This document shows positions 10,824 through 22,068 of a DNA stretch of 64,000 bases, one piece after another. Numbering within the stretch: position 1 is the stretch's first letter; every line of letters starts with the position of its first letter. Made by a program: the position numbers and the translations under genes. The notes below the pieces were generated by a model that saw nothing but the letters and a program-made list of their open reading frames with translations, had not been told where the DNA came from and did no database searches. The stretch comes from Lithodes maja (lineage: Eukaryota; Arthropoda; Malacostraca; Decapoda; Lithodidae): NCBI GenBank assembly GCA_037953745.1, contig JBAKBP010001409.1, positions 150,644 to 214,643 on the forward strand. The letters are read 5' to 3'.

Positions 10824-12267
10824 GTGAGGGAATTTCAGGCGAATTAAAATGAAGTACAGGGACATCTTGATTTATTTCATCTAAGGTTGAGTTGGTGGAG
10901 AAAATATCCGCAAGAAGGTTAGCTTTACCTCGTGGGTCACTTACAAGATTGCCAGTCGGAGATTTTAATGGTGGAATGGATGAAGCAGTTGTGAAGTTGG
11001 ATTTGAATGAGTTAAGAGTAGACCAAAATATTTTGTTATCATTTGGATTATTTAGAAGTTTATTTGCCTGCTTGTGGAGAAAGTTTGATTTAGTTAGGTT
11101 TAATACAGTTTTGGCATGATTTCTGATGTTTCTAAAGTAATTAAAGGCTTCATGTGTTTTTGATCTTGTGTATGCATTGAAGGCTATTGCTTTTTGTTCA
11201 GTTACTCTAGCACAATTATGGTCAAACCATTTAGGTGAATTAGATCTTTTACTGTACTTTTGATGAGGAATAAAAGTTTCCATTCCAATTTTTACAAAAT
11301 CTTGTATGTGGCTCAAGGTGGAGTGTGCATCATTAGAAAAGAAAGAGGTCCAGGGAATATCAATAAAGAAACCTTGAAGACCCTCCCAGTCTGCCCTATC
11401 GTAATGCCATTTAGTCACCAAAACAGGTTCAGAGTGGGAAGGTGTGGTAGGTGATAGACAGGTGGCCTGTATCAGACAGTGATCAGAAGATCCAAGCGGG
11501 GACCTCACTGTAACATCATAATTTTCTGAATTGGTTGTTAAAAATAAGTCCAGTAGGTGGGAATTATGATTAGGATTATCTGGTACATGGGTGGGTTGGT
11601 TGACTAGTTGAGTGAGATTAAATGAGTCTGCAAATAGCTCACATTCAAGACCAGCATCATCAGTCCTGGCTGAATGAGTGAGCCATTCAACATTATGGAC
11701 ATTAAAATCACCCAACACAGTGATTTCAGAAGAAGCATTTAAGTTGAGGACACTGAGTTGTGAGGACAGAGAATCAAAAAGACTTTGCTCTGGAGGAGTA
11801 TTTGGGGAACGGTAGATGCAACATATGTATTTAAATTTACCAACAGAAATTAATTTGTACATAGAATAATAAAAATAGGGACAATTGAAACTAGTAACCT
11901 CCTCCAGGGCAATTTCAGATTTTGCGAAGCAACATACACCTCCTTTAGGTCTGAAATTTTGGAGCAGTTGATAACCTGGAAAATTAAATCTAGACGTGTC
12001 AGATGTGGATGTTACTTGAGTCTCTGTCAAAAAAAGGAGAGTAGGGGATTCTGCTTGAAGAAATTGGTGTACAGAATTGATGTTAGAGTGAAGTCCCCTT
12101 ATATTGCTAAAGAAAAAGCTGCACCGACGAGCAGCTTTGGGACGTTGCAATGCTCTTGACACAGTCGCATGATGACGACCGGGAGGGCCCTGTGTCAATG
12201 ACCCAACCCTGCCGGGGGTGGATATCCGAGGGACCACCAGGTTTGCTCTTAACAATTGTACTGCCAT
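10824..12267 (-). pseudogene. LINE AP-endonuclease and start of reverse transcriptase (5' third of ORF2)
   Basis: The frame contains SNIRGLHSN, the catalytic Glu in LLFLTETQV, the ITVLGDFNVHNVEW motif and SSDHCLI, which are the metal-binding and catalytic marks of the apurinic-type endonuclease that nicks the target. A linker of about 200 residues leads toward the reverse transcriptase and ends in a frame taken over by the MITE (the last about 25 residues). The true start probably lies a little inside the frame, before RRCSFFFSNIR. Together with 8654-10189 it forms one ORF2. Confidence 0.8.
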
Positions 12268-12544
12268 ATTTATTGGGTAAGGTGTATGGTGTTACATGTA
12301 TGATATGTAGTGGGAAGAGTAGTGTTTTATGGATAGAGGCTAGCGATGTAGGGCAATGTCGTGAAGTTGGATGTGTATGTTATATAAAGAGGGTTTTCCT
12401 GATACCCCTGATGTGTGAGGCAGAAAGATATGTATCCAGCTACCAAGGCCTGGGAGAGAAAATGGAATTCAGGCTATTCCCTGAGTCTCCCGAAACCTTG
12501 GCGGTAGTACTTCCCTGGGCGGGGCTGCCTACCCCTACTACCTA

Positions 12545-13755
12545 CAGGTTGCCTGACTATTGGATCACCAATGATCTCATATCCACCCCTGCCTTCGGGA
12601 AATATATGTCTCGCGACCGTTACCTTGATATCCTCGCAGCGCTCCATCTTGTCACCAACACCGACGTCCACCTCCCAGACAAGCTGTGGAAGATTAAGAC
12701 GTTGTACTTCAAGCCCTTCCGCAAGGTCGTCATTGACGAGTCTCTTGTGCTGTTCCGGGGAAAACTCAGCTTCCGGCAGTACATCCCCTCAAAAAGACAT
12801 CGCTTTGGCATAAAATTCTTTGTGCTGTGCGACTGCCAAACTGGCTATGTCCTGGACTTCCTGGTCTACAGCGGGAAGGAAGGGGACGTGTTTGTGGACC
12901 CCCTCATTGGCTTTGGCGGAGCAGTGGTGCAAGCCATGATGGACCGCTATTTCCACAAGAATCACGTCCTCTTCACGGACAATTACTACACGTCCCCCAC
13001 TCTCTCAAAGAACCTGCATGAGCGCAAGACGGGGACTGTAGGCACAGTACGAGGGAAAAGGAAGGGCATGCCAGCTTTCCCTCCAAAGACCAAAAAAGGT
13101 GATGTGTTCAGGAAGAAGTCGGGGCCCATTCTGGCTATCCACTGGCACGACCAGCGGAAGGTCAACCTCCTGAGCACCATCCACAAGGGGGAAATGGTGG
13201 GAGACTGGCAAGGTGGATCGCCGCACCCAGGCCAGGGTGACCAAGCCCGATGCTGTCCTGGACTACAACATCAACATGAGGCTGGTGGACAAGTCCGACA
13301 TGCAGATAGGCTTCATTGACTGCCTGCGTACCTCGTGCAGATGGTACAAAAAGTTCTTTCTGCATATGGTGGACATGTCAATTCTGAATGCCTACAATAT
13401 ATACAAGCTTCGGAATGTGAACACACCCATGAAGTTCAATAGCCTGCGGAGGTTCCAAAAGCAGGTGTTGACGGAGCTCCTGGAGAAGTATGCTACGCCA
13501 CAGAGGGCAGTGGCACATGCTGGGCCCGCCGCTACTGACCGCTTGCACTGTGCATATTACATGAATATGCACAGGCTTGTTTCCCTGCCTCAGAATGAAT
13601 CAGGAAGAACGCAGCAGAAGCGGTGCCATGTCTGCTACAACACCAGGCTGAGGGCGAGGTCAGGTAAAAAGTCCACCCTGGAGTGTGTGGAGTGCAAGGT
13701 GGCACTCTGTGCTGTAGGGTGCTTCTTTGATTACCACTCCAAGCAGGAGTTCTAA
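12545..13755 (+). pseudogene. piggyBac transposase, catalytic core and C-terminal zinc domain
   Basis: Resumes with LPDYWITND and SRDRYLDILAALHLV, then the DDE core: the first Asp in KVVIDESLVLFRGK, the second in HVLFTDNYYTSP, WHDQRKVNLLST, and RLVDKSDMQ near the end, all in the expected order. A frameshift at about 13205 moves the reading to the frame that runs to 13755. The C-terminus is a cysteine-rich domain, RCHVCYNT...LECVECKVALC followed by Cys and His, which in this family binds the transposon ends. Key acidic residues are kept, so the protein looks broken rather than heavily decayed. Confidence 0.85.
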
Positions 13756-14030
13756 TAATCATAGTGAAAGTGCCAAAGATAATGACAATATGTACAGTAT
13801 ATATATATAGGCAAAAAGTGGAAGTAAACCAATTTATTGTTATACAAAAGTCATGTATTATGAGAACATTTATACAAATACAATTACACCATAATAATAT
13901 GTGAAAGTGACACATATGTATATAATAAGTGACATTCATATCATTACAACCTATAGAAATATATAAATAAGTGAAAAAAGACAATCAATTGTATATAAAA
14001 AGTTTACAAAGCATATAACTAAGTGAATGT
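13756..14030 (+). other. 3' non-coding part of the piggyBac element
   Basis: AT-rich sequence between the transposase stop and the 177-bp array. GTGAAAGTGACAC-like words already appear here and are repeated in the array, which suggests the array grew out of this region. Confidence 0.45.
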
Positions 14031-14735
14031 GACACAAGACCTAATATTTGATGGCCAAAGTATAATAAACACCTGTGATAACGAATAATCAGTGCCTAAT
14101 ATAACAATAACCTACCTCAATTACTAATAAAATGTACCGTATCGAGTGAAAATGAGCATTATCAGTGACAGTGACACTCTCTAAAGCATATTTATCAAAG
14201 TGAAAGTGACACAAGACCCAATACTTGATGGCCAAAGTATAATAAACACCTGTGATAACGAATAATCAGTGCCTAATATAACAATAACCTACCTCAATTA
14301 CTAATAAAATGTACCGTATCGAGTGAAAATGAGCATTATCAGTGACAGTGACACTCTCTAAAGCATATTTATCAAAGTGAAAGTGACACAAGACCCAATA
14401 CTTGATGGCCAAAGTATAATAAACACCTGTGATAACGAATAATCAGTGCCTAATATAACAATAACCTACCTCAATTACTAATAAAATGTACGGTATCGAG
14501 TGAAAATGAGCATTATCAGTGACAGTGACACTCTCTAAAGCATATTTATCAAAGTGAAAGTGACACAAGACCCAATACTTGATGGCCAAAGTATAATAAA
14601 CACCTGTGATAACGAATAATCAGTGCCTAATATAACAATAACCTACCTCAATTACTAATAAAATGTATGGTATCGAGTGAAAATGAGCAATATTAGTGAC
14701 AGTGATACCCTAATAAACATACTTTATATAATTGG
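14031..14735 (+). repeat. Tandem array, four units of 177 bp, inside the piggyBac element
   Basis: Units start at 14031, 14208, 14385 and 14562 with GACACAAGACC; the first three are almost identical and the last decays after about 170 bases. Each contains ATTTGATGGCCAAAGTATA-like sequence and short GTGACAGTGACAC words. It lies between the transposase and the right end, where subterminal repeats can bind transposase. Confidence 0.85.
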
Positions 14736-15122
14736 CCTCAAAATAACTATAAAAATATCAAATAAACATCACATTCTCAATATCAAACACTAAAATCGTC
14801 TAAGGGAGATAAACACTTTGGCGCGACGAGCGGCTAGGTGCGTGGTAGCCGTGGCCGGGGCGACGCATCCGAACGCGGGAAGAATTTGCCGCCGAAAAGC
14901 ACTCGTCTTCCCGCGCTCACCATTATGCAACCAGTGGGGCTAGAGACCTCTACTCAATGGCATTCTACAGAGGAAGGTTTGTGGAACATTTTACTTTTTT
15001 ATTCATAACATTACATGCCATATTCATTGAATTACAGATGAGTTAACATAGCCCAAAGATCGTCAAAACCCCCGGTACCACAGCACAGTCGCGAGCTAGA
15101 ATGCCCGGGGCTGGAGGGTTAA

Positions 15123-16721
15123 GGTTCCGTGTGCTAGTGTACCGGCTAAAGTGTTAACCGATCAATACCGCGGATACCCGGAGGGCACCAGGGAAGATTT
15201 TGACAGACCTCAAAGTCAGATGTCCACTGCCTCGGAGGCCACAGACAATGTTAGTGTGCAGCAAGCCATTGAGGAACAAATGCCTTCATCCATACCGGAT
15301 TTGCGTTGGGAAACTTTCGAACGTAACCAAGTGGATCCCACGGTACGGAACTACACGGTTCGATCCCGCTCAGCCAGACTACCAGAGGAAGAGTCAGTTG
15401 AAAGCATGGAATGCCAAGAAGGTCTAGAGGAAGATTTAGAACAATTACCCTCAGGTCAGAAACTAGCATCATTCGGCCACTCGGAGGGCGACTCGGTAGT
15501 TTCTCTGGACAGTGCCAAAGACTATGTTACTAGGGCAGATTTGCAATCATTTTTGATCAAATGGTGGAAAAATTTCAGGTGGGTAAAGTGGTGCTGGAAG
15601 CTCCTTCGCCATCGTCAGTTGCTAGACCGCTGTAGTCAATTAGTGTTTCAACTAGGCAACCGAATATTCCCTCCCCAATGACAACTAGTTCTAGTCCGAA
15701 TCCTTCTACGTCAACTTTGACTACTTCAAATGTCTGAGTTGTCATGGACGTCTTTCCTTCACCTTTGGAGAAAGTCCCCCTTAGAAAAGGCCCCATGCCT
15801 TTACTTTACGGGCCAGATAGGTCATGGGTTGATATCGTCGCTCAAAACCCACAGGTCGCGCAGCAAACGATCTCGGGAGAGCTTCCGGTACCTGAACATT
15901 GGATGATTCAGGTTAATGAGAGTAAGAAATTGCGTGCTCTTAATATGTTTGGTGAAACTTTAGACGTATCCATTAAGACCATTCCAAATTTATGTGCCCC
16001 GACTTCTTTGTATATGCTTCTTCCCCAGCTTTACCACCTCCCTCTTCTGCACGACTCTACTCGGATTGGTCGAAAGTTGACGGTTTTAATGACGTTAAGG
16101 CTCTGGCACATTTAACGCCGGAATTAGATACAATTCCTATTCGTGACCAATCCGGCAGCCCGGTCCTGCAGATTGGGGAGGTAGGTACAGGGCCCTGGGT
16201 GAAATGGGAGGCGAAGGCACAACAGTTTGCTTGCACAATTACAAGTAAATCGTCTCATCAAATCCCACAAGAACAGCCCAGCTGGCTTTCACTGCCCGTC
16301 GCTATAGCCGGGGATGTACCTAAATCTCTGCTTGATTTTCTCACTGCCCCTAAGTTGTCTTTGTGAAAAATCCAAGACCCATATTCTAGTCCCCCTCCAA
16401 CTCAGCTTGAAAAAACTATACATTGAGGCTTTTGTCTCAGTTCTTGCTCAGTCGCCAGATCGCAGAGTCACTGGTCAGGACGAGGCAATAACTGATTCCC
16501 ATGCTAAGAAAGCTCTAAATGTCTGTAGGCATCTTGTTTTCCAGAACTCTATTCAATACCTTGGCGACATTAGGGTCGCCTTCTTGGAGGCGGTCTGTGC
16601 GCGCCAGGACCTAAGAGTTTATCTGGTGAAGAAGTTGCCGGAGGATATTGGGCGCTGCTTAATTCTTTCCCCAGTCTTAACACCAAATCTTGTATGTCAT
16701 GATACTTGGAGAACTGTGTTT
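15123..16721 (+). pseudogene. DIRS gag-like protein, middle part, decayed (copy C)
   Basis: Starts directly after the piggyBac TTAA. Translation gives SSIPDL, then an acidic region, then the conserved gag core: PLRKGPMPLLYGPDRSWVD, TISGELPVPEHWMIQ, KKLRALN, PNL.CAPTSLY and LDTIPIRD, in the same order as in copies A (26025-27832) and B (62303-64000). Several frameshifts separate the blocks (near 15700, 16000, 16370). The match ends at DTWRTVF, where the LINE at 16722 enters. It is a decayed copy of the protein taken to be the DIRS particle or RNA-binding protein. Confidence 0.8.
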
Positions 16722-17940
16722 ATCCTCGTAGACTCTGCTACTGGTGATCTTCTTTCATATCTTACTAACTCTTGGTCATCCAACTTTCGGGACTTCGGTG
16801 AGACTTTTTCTGTTGCACTAGACATATCGAAGGCCTTCGATAGAGTCTGGCACAAATCTTTAATTTCCAAACTGCCCTCCTTCGGTTTCTGTCAATCCAT
16901 CTGTGCCTTTGTCTCTAATTTCCTTTCCGGCCGTTCCATAGCTGCTGTAGTGGACGGCCATCGCTCGTTTCCTCATCCTATCAACTCCGGTGTTCCTCAG
17001 GGTTCTGTCCTATCTCCTATTCTCTTTCTAATTTTCATAAATGATCTTCTCAACTGTACATCCAGTCCCATCCATTCATAGGCAGACGACTCTACCTTAC
17101 ACCACTCAATTAGTTTTCCAGAACGCCCCAGCCAGCAGTCCCTCAAAAGTAAACGTAATGAAGCCATAAAATACTTATCTTCTGATCAAGCTACTATTTC
17201 CGATTGGGGTAGAGAAAACCTTGTTGCATTTAATGCTTCCAAAACTCAATTTATCCATCTTGCTACCTGTCAGTTACCTCCAGAGGACTATCCCTTATTC
17301 TTCAACATTACAAAAATCAACCCTTCATCTTCTCTCAATGTTGTTGTTGTTGTTCCCTAAGCTGCCTGGCCGAACAGCCACGAGTCCCTAAGGAAGGCCA
17401 TGGCCACGGTCGAGCTTTCCCACAGAGCTCTCAAGGAGTGTAGATGTTCAATGTTCTCGGTGTCTCTTTTTCTTCTGCTCTCACTTGGAAAGACCATATT
17501 ACCAGTCTCGCTAAGGCAGCCTCCCAGTGTGCTCAACCGCCTCATGGGGTTCTTTACCCCTGTGCAGCTTCTTGCTCTGTACAGGGGCACAGTGCGTCCT
17601 TGTATTGAGTATTGTTCACATGTGTGGGGAGGATCCTCTCACACCGCACTCCTAGATAAAGTAGAAAGGAAAGCCTTTCGTATCATTAACTCCCGTCCAC
17701 TCACCAACTCTCTGCAATCTCTCTCTCTTCGCCGCAATGTTGCATCTCTCTCGCTATTCTATCGCTACTACAATAATCAGTGTTCCTCGGAGCTTTCCCA
17801 GTGTATACCCACCTCCTCTACGTAGGGTACGTATACCCAACCTTGCAACACAATCCCACCCCTACTCTGTGCAGCTCTCCAACCCAAGAGTGAAACACTA
17901 TTCTCAGACTTTCTTCTATTCAACTGCTGAGCTCTGAACT
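16722..17940 (+). pseudogene. LINE reverse transcriptase fragment
   Basis: Shows SVALDISKAFDRVWHKS, GVPQGSVLSPILFLIFINDL and a catalytic box ADDSTLHHS preceded by a stop (the Tyr codon before ADD is TAG). Downstream are the thumb and C-terminal parts with SHVWGGSSHTALLDKVERKA and LRRNVASLSLFYRYYNNQC. A short (CAA)n element at 17343-17447 interrupts the frame. The 5' part and endonuclease are absent. Confidence 0.8.
17343..17447 (-). mobile_element. Short (CAA)n-tailed repeat: 3' end of the LINE family at 33445-35695
   Basis: About 105 bases flanked by an 8-bp duplication TCAATGTT (17335-17342 and 17448-17455). In the minus direction it reads GAGAGCTCTGTGGGAAAGC ... CTGTTCGGCCAGGCAGCTT and ends in (CAA)n, matching 35586-35695. 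It is a heavily 5'-truncated copy. Confidence 0.85.
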
Positions 17941-18130
17941 CTCCCAGAATCAGTCTTTCCCTCTACCTATGACTTAAATTGCTTCAAGCTCCGTGTGTCC
18001 AGGCATTTTAGCTCGAACGTCCCTTGATTTCGGCCATGTCACTCTTTGAAATCTGTGGGAGGCACTCGCTGCAGGCAGTTATGCCTTTGTCTCCCTCATT
18101 AACATAGAAAAAAAAAAAAAAAAAAAAAAA

Positions 18131-18390
18131 CAGACTACCTCCCCGGCGCGGGAGTCAAATAAATGTCCTAAGCCTTACACTAAACCAAAATTTAGTCACA
18201 AGAGTCACCCAAGTGGGACTAAGTTTTTTCCGAACTTCAAAACCCCTTCCACGCCGGGAAGCTGTCATGCTGAAAAAAGTAAACAACAGGGTAAGAGTAC
18301 CGGTAAGTGGTACAAAGGTCAGACAAAGAGTAAGCCAGGACAAGAGTCAAGGCCATCTACTACCAGCCAGCCGTCTACACCTACCAAATT
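18131..18390 (+). pseudogene. DIRS gag-like protein, basic C-terminal part (copy C)
   Basis: Translates as a Lys/Gln/Ser/Pro-rich segment (for example KWYKGQTKSKPGQES, then TTSQPSTPTK) that corresponds to the FTGQKGRGYNKPGQG ... SQPAKR tail of copy A gag. Such basic tails usually bind nucleic acid. It is bounded by the LINE poly(A) at 18130 and by the L2-like LINE at about 18391. Confidence 0.65.
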
Positions 18391-19477
18391 TGATTTTCAA
18401 AAGGCCTTTGACAAAGTTCCCCACAAACGTTTACTGCTAAAACTAAAAGCGCATGGAATACAAGACGGTGTGTTGAAATGGATAGAAATTGGCTCAGCGA
18501 CAGAAAGCAAAGAGTGGTCATAAACGGTAAGGCATCTAAATGGACCAATGTAAGTAGCGGGGTACCCCAGGGATCGGTACTAGGACCAATTCTCTTTCTA
18601 ATTTACATCAACGACATAGATGAGGGTCTCACCTGTACAATCTCAAAATTTGCTGACGATACAAAACTTGCAAATAGCGTACTCTCAAAAGAACAAGTTG
18701 AAGATATGCAACACAATCTAGATAAATTGTCATGTTGGGCCCAAATTTGGCAAATGAGTTTCAATGCGGATAAATGTAAAGTACTACATATCGGATACCT
18801 AAATAAGAAAGCAAACTATTCGATGAATGGCACTCAGCTTAAGAATGTAAACCGAGAAACCGATCTGGGAGTAACAATATCGAGTAACCTAAAACCGAGT
18901 CAACAATGTTCAGAAGTTGTTAAGAAGGCAAACAAAATAATTGGCTTTATAGGCAGATCATTTGAGCATAAATCCAAAGACGTAATCCTAACCCTTTACA
19001 ATTCCTTAGTCCGCCCTCTTCTGGAATACTGCGTTCAATGCTGGTGCCCTTATTACCAAAAAGACATAAACAAGCTAGAACGAGTTCAACGTAGAGTTAC
19101 CAAAATGATACCTAGCCTAAAGAACAAACCAATACAAAGAGCGTCTTAGAGAATTAAATCTATTATCTTTAATCCAGCGCAGATTAAGAGGTGACTTAAT
19201 TCAAGTGTTCAAAATCATCAAAGGCATCGACAATATGAACTGTAGTAAGTACTTCACTATCGACCAATCTAATTACACGCGGGGAAACGGTTGCAAAATT
19301 ATTGGTAAATCTTTTAACTCACACGAATCTAAGAATTTCTTCTTCAATCGAGTTGTCAACTTGTGGAATGGGCTTCCCCGAGACGTTATAGACTGCAGCA
19401 CCGTTGATTCATTTAAACTCCGCCTAGACAAATATCTCGCATCAAACCCGCGACTGACTGCGTTTGTAAATGAATAA
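18391..19477 (+). pseudogene. L2/CR1-like reverse transcriptase fragment
   Basis: Motifs are FQKAFDKVPHKRLL, SGVPQGSVLGPILFLIYINDI, the catalytic box FADDTKLAN, and a C-terminal segment FFFNRVVNLWNGLPRDV with the common ending SFKLRLDKYL. There are frame breaks near 18478 and 19149. L2-, Rex1- and CR1-type LINEs share this C-terminal pattern; I cannot choose among them by eye. The element lacks its endonuclease. Confidence 0.78.
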
Positions 19478-19706
19478 CTTTATCCTCCCCTCAGTTACTA
19501 ACCCTAACTGTCCCCTACTAAGTCCCCTACTAACTTCCTAGTCCTGCCACGTTAGTGGCAGGGCAGTAGTTCCCTTTCCAATGTTCCCTTACCCACTCTA
19601 AACCACTGTTTGGACACTTGATACTCAGTGTTTTGGAGGACAAGCAGCCTAGAAGGGTCACTAGATCTGTTGTTGCTTGATTTCCTTTGTACTCCTTTGT
19701 ACCACA
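18391..19706 (+). mobile_element. 5'-truncated L2/CR1-like LINE
   Basis: Starts in a reverse transcriptase at FDFQKAFDKVPHKR and ends near 19706 in a TTTGTAC-type repeat. It lies between the last codons of copy C gag and the gag/RT boundary. Confidence 0.72.
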
Positions 19707-19724
19707 TTCCATTAAAAAAACTAG
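19707..19724 (+). promoter_or_regulatory. Candidate -1 frameshift site at the gag/RT boundary (copy C)
   Basis: A_AAA_AAC at 19715-19721 followed by TAG at 19722-19724. After a -1 slip the frame leads into LSLPGPVMG and the reverse transcriptase. The same arrangement is found in copies A and B. The gag frame upstream is cut by the L2-like LINE, so the gag register cannot be checked here. Confidence 0.55.
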
Positions 19725-20640
19725 TCATCCACAAAACTCTCTCACTCCCGGGGCCTGTGATGGGCGAGTTGGTTTCGAGGGTAGTTCTGCCGGACAAGTC
19801 CAGTTGTGTGACTGGATCATTCAGGAAGTGTCACCGGGCCTGGCCCCGGCGGACTTGGGCACAGACAGTGGTACGCAAGGGCATCACTTGGCGGTGGCTC
19901 CGACGACCTCGTTTACGTCAACCTTTAGAAGTCAATCATGTTTCCTTAGAGGTGGAGTCACTAGTCCAAGAAATGATAACCAAGCATATCATTGTCCTAG
20001 TCAAATAAACCGGGTCAATCCAACTTGCCCAGTTTACACGTCCAGACTTTTTCTCATACCAAAGTGGGACAGCGCTCAGATGAGGCCGGTTGTACTGTAG
20101 TCCTGTCTCACCTGAATCACTAAAATTCACAACACATCATTCAGGATGCTCACTGTGAATCAACTCAGGTTAACGCTTCCGCTGCAAGGTTGGATGGGTT
20201 CTTTAGACCTGACAGAAGCCTATTGGTATGTCCCAGTCAACAAAAGGTTCCAAAAATTCCTCGCAATGAGGATCGAGCATCAGACTTATGTCTTTCAACG
20301 GATGCCTTTCGGTCTGAACCTGGCACCGAGAATCTTTACCAAATTAGTCCGACAGGCTCGGTTACCACTATTAAAACAAGGGATAATGGTAATGTGGTAC
20401 CTAGACAACTGGCTGGTGGTAGTAGAGTCCGAGATACAATGCCTCAACCATGTCAATTCCATTCTAAACCTTGTCAAAGCCCTGGGGTTCAATATCAACT
20501 TGGCAAAGTCGAATCTTGTCCCGACAAGGGTAATTCAGTGGGTAGGGCTGATATGGGACACAACACACCTAACCCTCAGTCAGAGTGTGGACAATCGGAA
20601 CAGATTCCGCAAGAGATTGTTTCTTTTCTTCACAGCTTGA
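19722..20640 (+). pseudogene. DIRS reverse transcriptase (copy C), catalytic Asp changed
   Basis: Aligns with copies A and B: GSFRKCHRAWP, RKGITWRWLRRPRLRQP, VSLEVESLVQEMI, SRLFLIPKWDSAQMRPVV, then after a frame change GWMGSLDLTEAYWYVPVN (motif A), FQRMPFGLNLAPRIFTKL, and MWYLDNWLVV. Motif C should be YLDD; here it is YLDN, so a catalytic aspartate is lost. Frameshifts at about 20010-20146 separate the two halves. Similarity to other DIRS elements rather than LINE reverse transcriptases is shown by FGLNLAPR and the Pro-rich neighbours. Confidence 0.82.
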
Positions 20641-21548
20641 CTACCACAAGGAGGGTGTGGGAGTCTCTTGTCGGCTCTCTCAACTGGATTCAACTTACTG
20701 TGAAGTTGGGCCGGTTGAAAGTAAAGAGGTTAATCTTGGAGGGAAACAGACACTCTCCGCTGTTGCCGGCAGAAAAGTTGTGGCAATTCCCGAAATTAAT
20801 CCACACCTTACTAGCGGTCTGGGCAAGACCGGAAACATTGCATTCAATTATGACGTGGACTTCTCCTCCGCCTACGGTATGGGTAAATACCGATGCTTCA
20901 GGGACATTGGATTGGGGTTATCAGTCAAACCTCGGGCATCAAAGTCAGGGTCTTTGGTCCCAATCCAAGGAGTTTCACATCAATGCGAAAGTGTTACTAG
21001 TAGAGTTGTCAGACAAGATTTTTGTGTTAGCCGACAAGCTAAACATTCATCTTCACGCATCTTATCTACCGGGTGTGGCCAATGTCTGGGCAGATGCTCT
21101 GTCACAGAGACGGAGCAAAATAGTAGAATGGACGCTCAAGCAAACCGTCTTTCAAAAGATGATTGCAGAGCCATACTGTCCACAAGTGGACTTATTCACG
21201 TCAGAGGAGAACCACAAACTCCCTCTCTACCTAACCCGCCGGGGAGTCACTCTGGCGGGGGGTCCCAATGCATTGCTGACGGATTGGAACAGGTCAAATT
21301 CCCTCTATCTGTTTCCACCGCCAGACGCATCACTCATGTGTCAAGTAGTTCACAAACTACAGGATTATCGAGGCATAGTCTCGCTGAACGCGCCCCTGTG
21401 GCCGGCTCAGGTGTGGTACTCCCAGTTGAAGACGTGCTGCGAGAACCCGGTGTCACTCCCATTCTCATACCTCCCCTTGGAGACAATTGGCAACCTAAAG
21501 ACCTCGCTCACTTTTGCATTGTGGACAGTCAAAGGGCCAAATGGTTAA
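20641..21548 (+). pseudogene. DIRS RNase H region (copy C)
   Basis: Contains VWVNTDASGTLDWGYQSNLGH, the RNase H start with the first catalytic Asp in NTDAS, and ASYLPGVANVWADALSQR, where the last Asp of RNase H sits. The frame ends with SLTFALWTVKGPNG at 21548 and overlaps the recombinase frame. An internal deletion relative to copy A removes the AFRMDNLNAV segment, so a middle catalytic residue is missing. Confidence 0.75.
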
Positions 21549-22068
21549 CCCCTTTTGGGGAAAGTGTGACTAATAAATTGATTAATCAGTACACTCTTTC
21601 CACCAGACGTCAGTACCAATCGCACTGGAAAGCCTTTACTACTTGGATAGTGGAAACTGACCAAACTGAAGCATCGGTGTCTTTAATTCTCAAATACCTT
21701 GATTATTTATTTGAACATAAACGATTGTCAGTAGTAACACTTAAGAATCACATGTCCGCAATACGAGGCCCCTTTTATGACTTAACGGGAATCTCGGTAC
21801 CGCAAGCGGAGGTGAACGGTTTCATGCGTGCATGTTTCAAGCTTCGCCCACCACCCCGTCACCTCATGCCTACCTGGTCACTGGACAAGGCGTTGTCTTT
21901 ATTAAATTCTCATAAATATGGTCATGACCCTCCTTTTGATTCAATCTTAAAGAAGGCAGTGTTCCTTATGGCATTGGCTAAAGGAAACAAGGTATCTGAG
22001 TTGGCGGCGATGAGCAATGAACCAAATTTTTTTAGGTTTGGACGACGCAATGTGAATGTAGGCTACAT
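21481..22068 (+). pseudogene. DIRS tyrosine recombinase, N-terminal part (copy C), cut by DIRS copy A
   Basis: The frame opens far upstream (20585) over the RNase H region; the recombinase-like part begins about GDNWQPKDLAHFCIV. It includes TRRQYQSHWKAFTTW, RLSVVTLKNHMSAIR and MALAKGNKVSELAAM. The first catalytic Arg of tyrosine recombinases (GNRVSEL in copies A and B) is Lys here. The frame is interrupted at 22068/22069 inside the codon for Ile by the end of copy A and continues at 32732. Confidence 0.85.

Larger units (their letters stand above)
8546..12544 (-). mobile_element. Jockey/CR1-like LINE inserted in the piggyBac transposase
   Basis: A minus-strand non-LTR element whose poly(A) tail appears as T-runs at 8546-8579. 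It carries an AP-type endonuclease and reverse transcriptase, and is itself split by a MITE at 10194-10819. The piggyBac reading frame stops at MPHVKKH on one side and resumes at LPDYWITND near 12545 on the other, which sets the limits. The 12270-12544 part is probably the LINE's 5' untranslated region. I could not see a target duplication. The clade is not settled by eye. Confidence 0.78.
6745..15118 (+). mobile_element. piggyBac-type DNA transposon with TTAA target duplication
   Basis: Flanked by TTAA at 6741-6744 and 15119-15122, with ends beginning CCCT and finishing AGGG as in the piggyBac superfamily. The left end carries AACCCGGAAGGGCTCTTGAA twice, a subterminal repeat. Inside are transposase halves at 6938-8545 and 12545-13755, a 177-bp tandem array, and a LINE insertion that splits the transposase. 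Without that LINE the element would be about 4.4 kb. The same ends are found on the short element at 38954-39433, which therefore looks like a deletion derivative. Confidence 0.88.
16722..18130 (+). mobile_element. 5'-truncated Jockey/CR1-like LINE with poly(A) tail
   Basis: Begins near CTGCTACTGGTGATC inside the reverse transcriptase and ends in an A-run at 18110-18130. It is the same subfamily as the copy at 53709-55930 (nearly the same DNA over GGTGATCTTCTTTCATATC and the 3' untranslated end). It splits gag of copy C between WRTVF and the basic C-terminal segment at 18131. Confidence 0.82.

Noticed and set aside
6745..15118. Two separate elements, each with one transposase half
   Set aside because: The halves join at matching points of the piggyBac fold and one pair of TTAA sites encloses both, with a LINE between.
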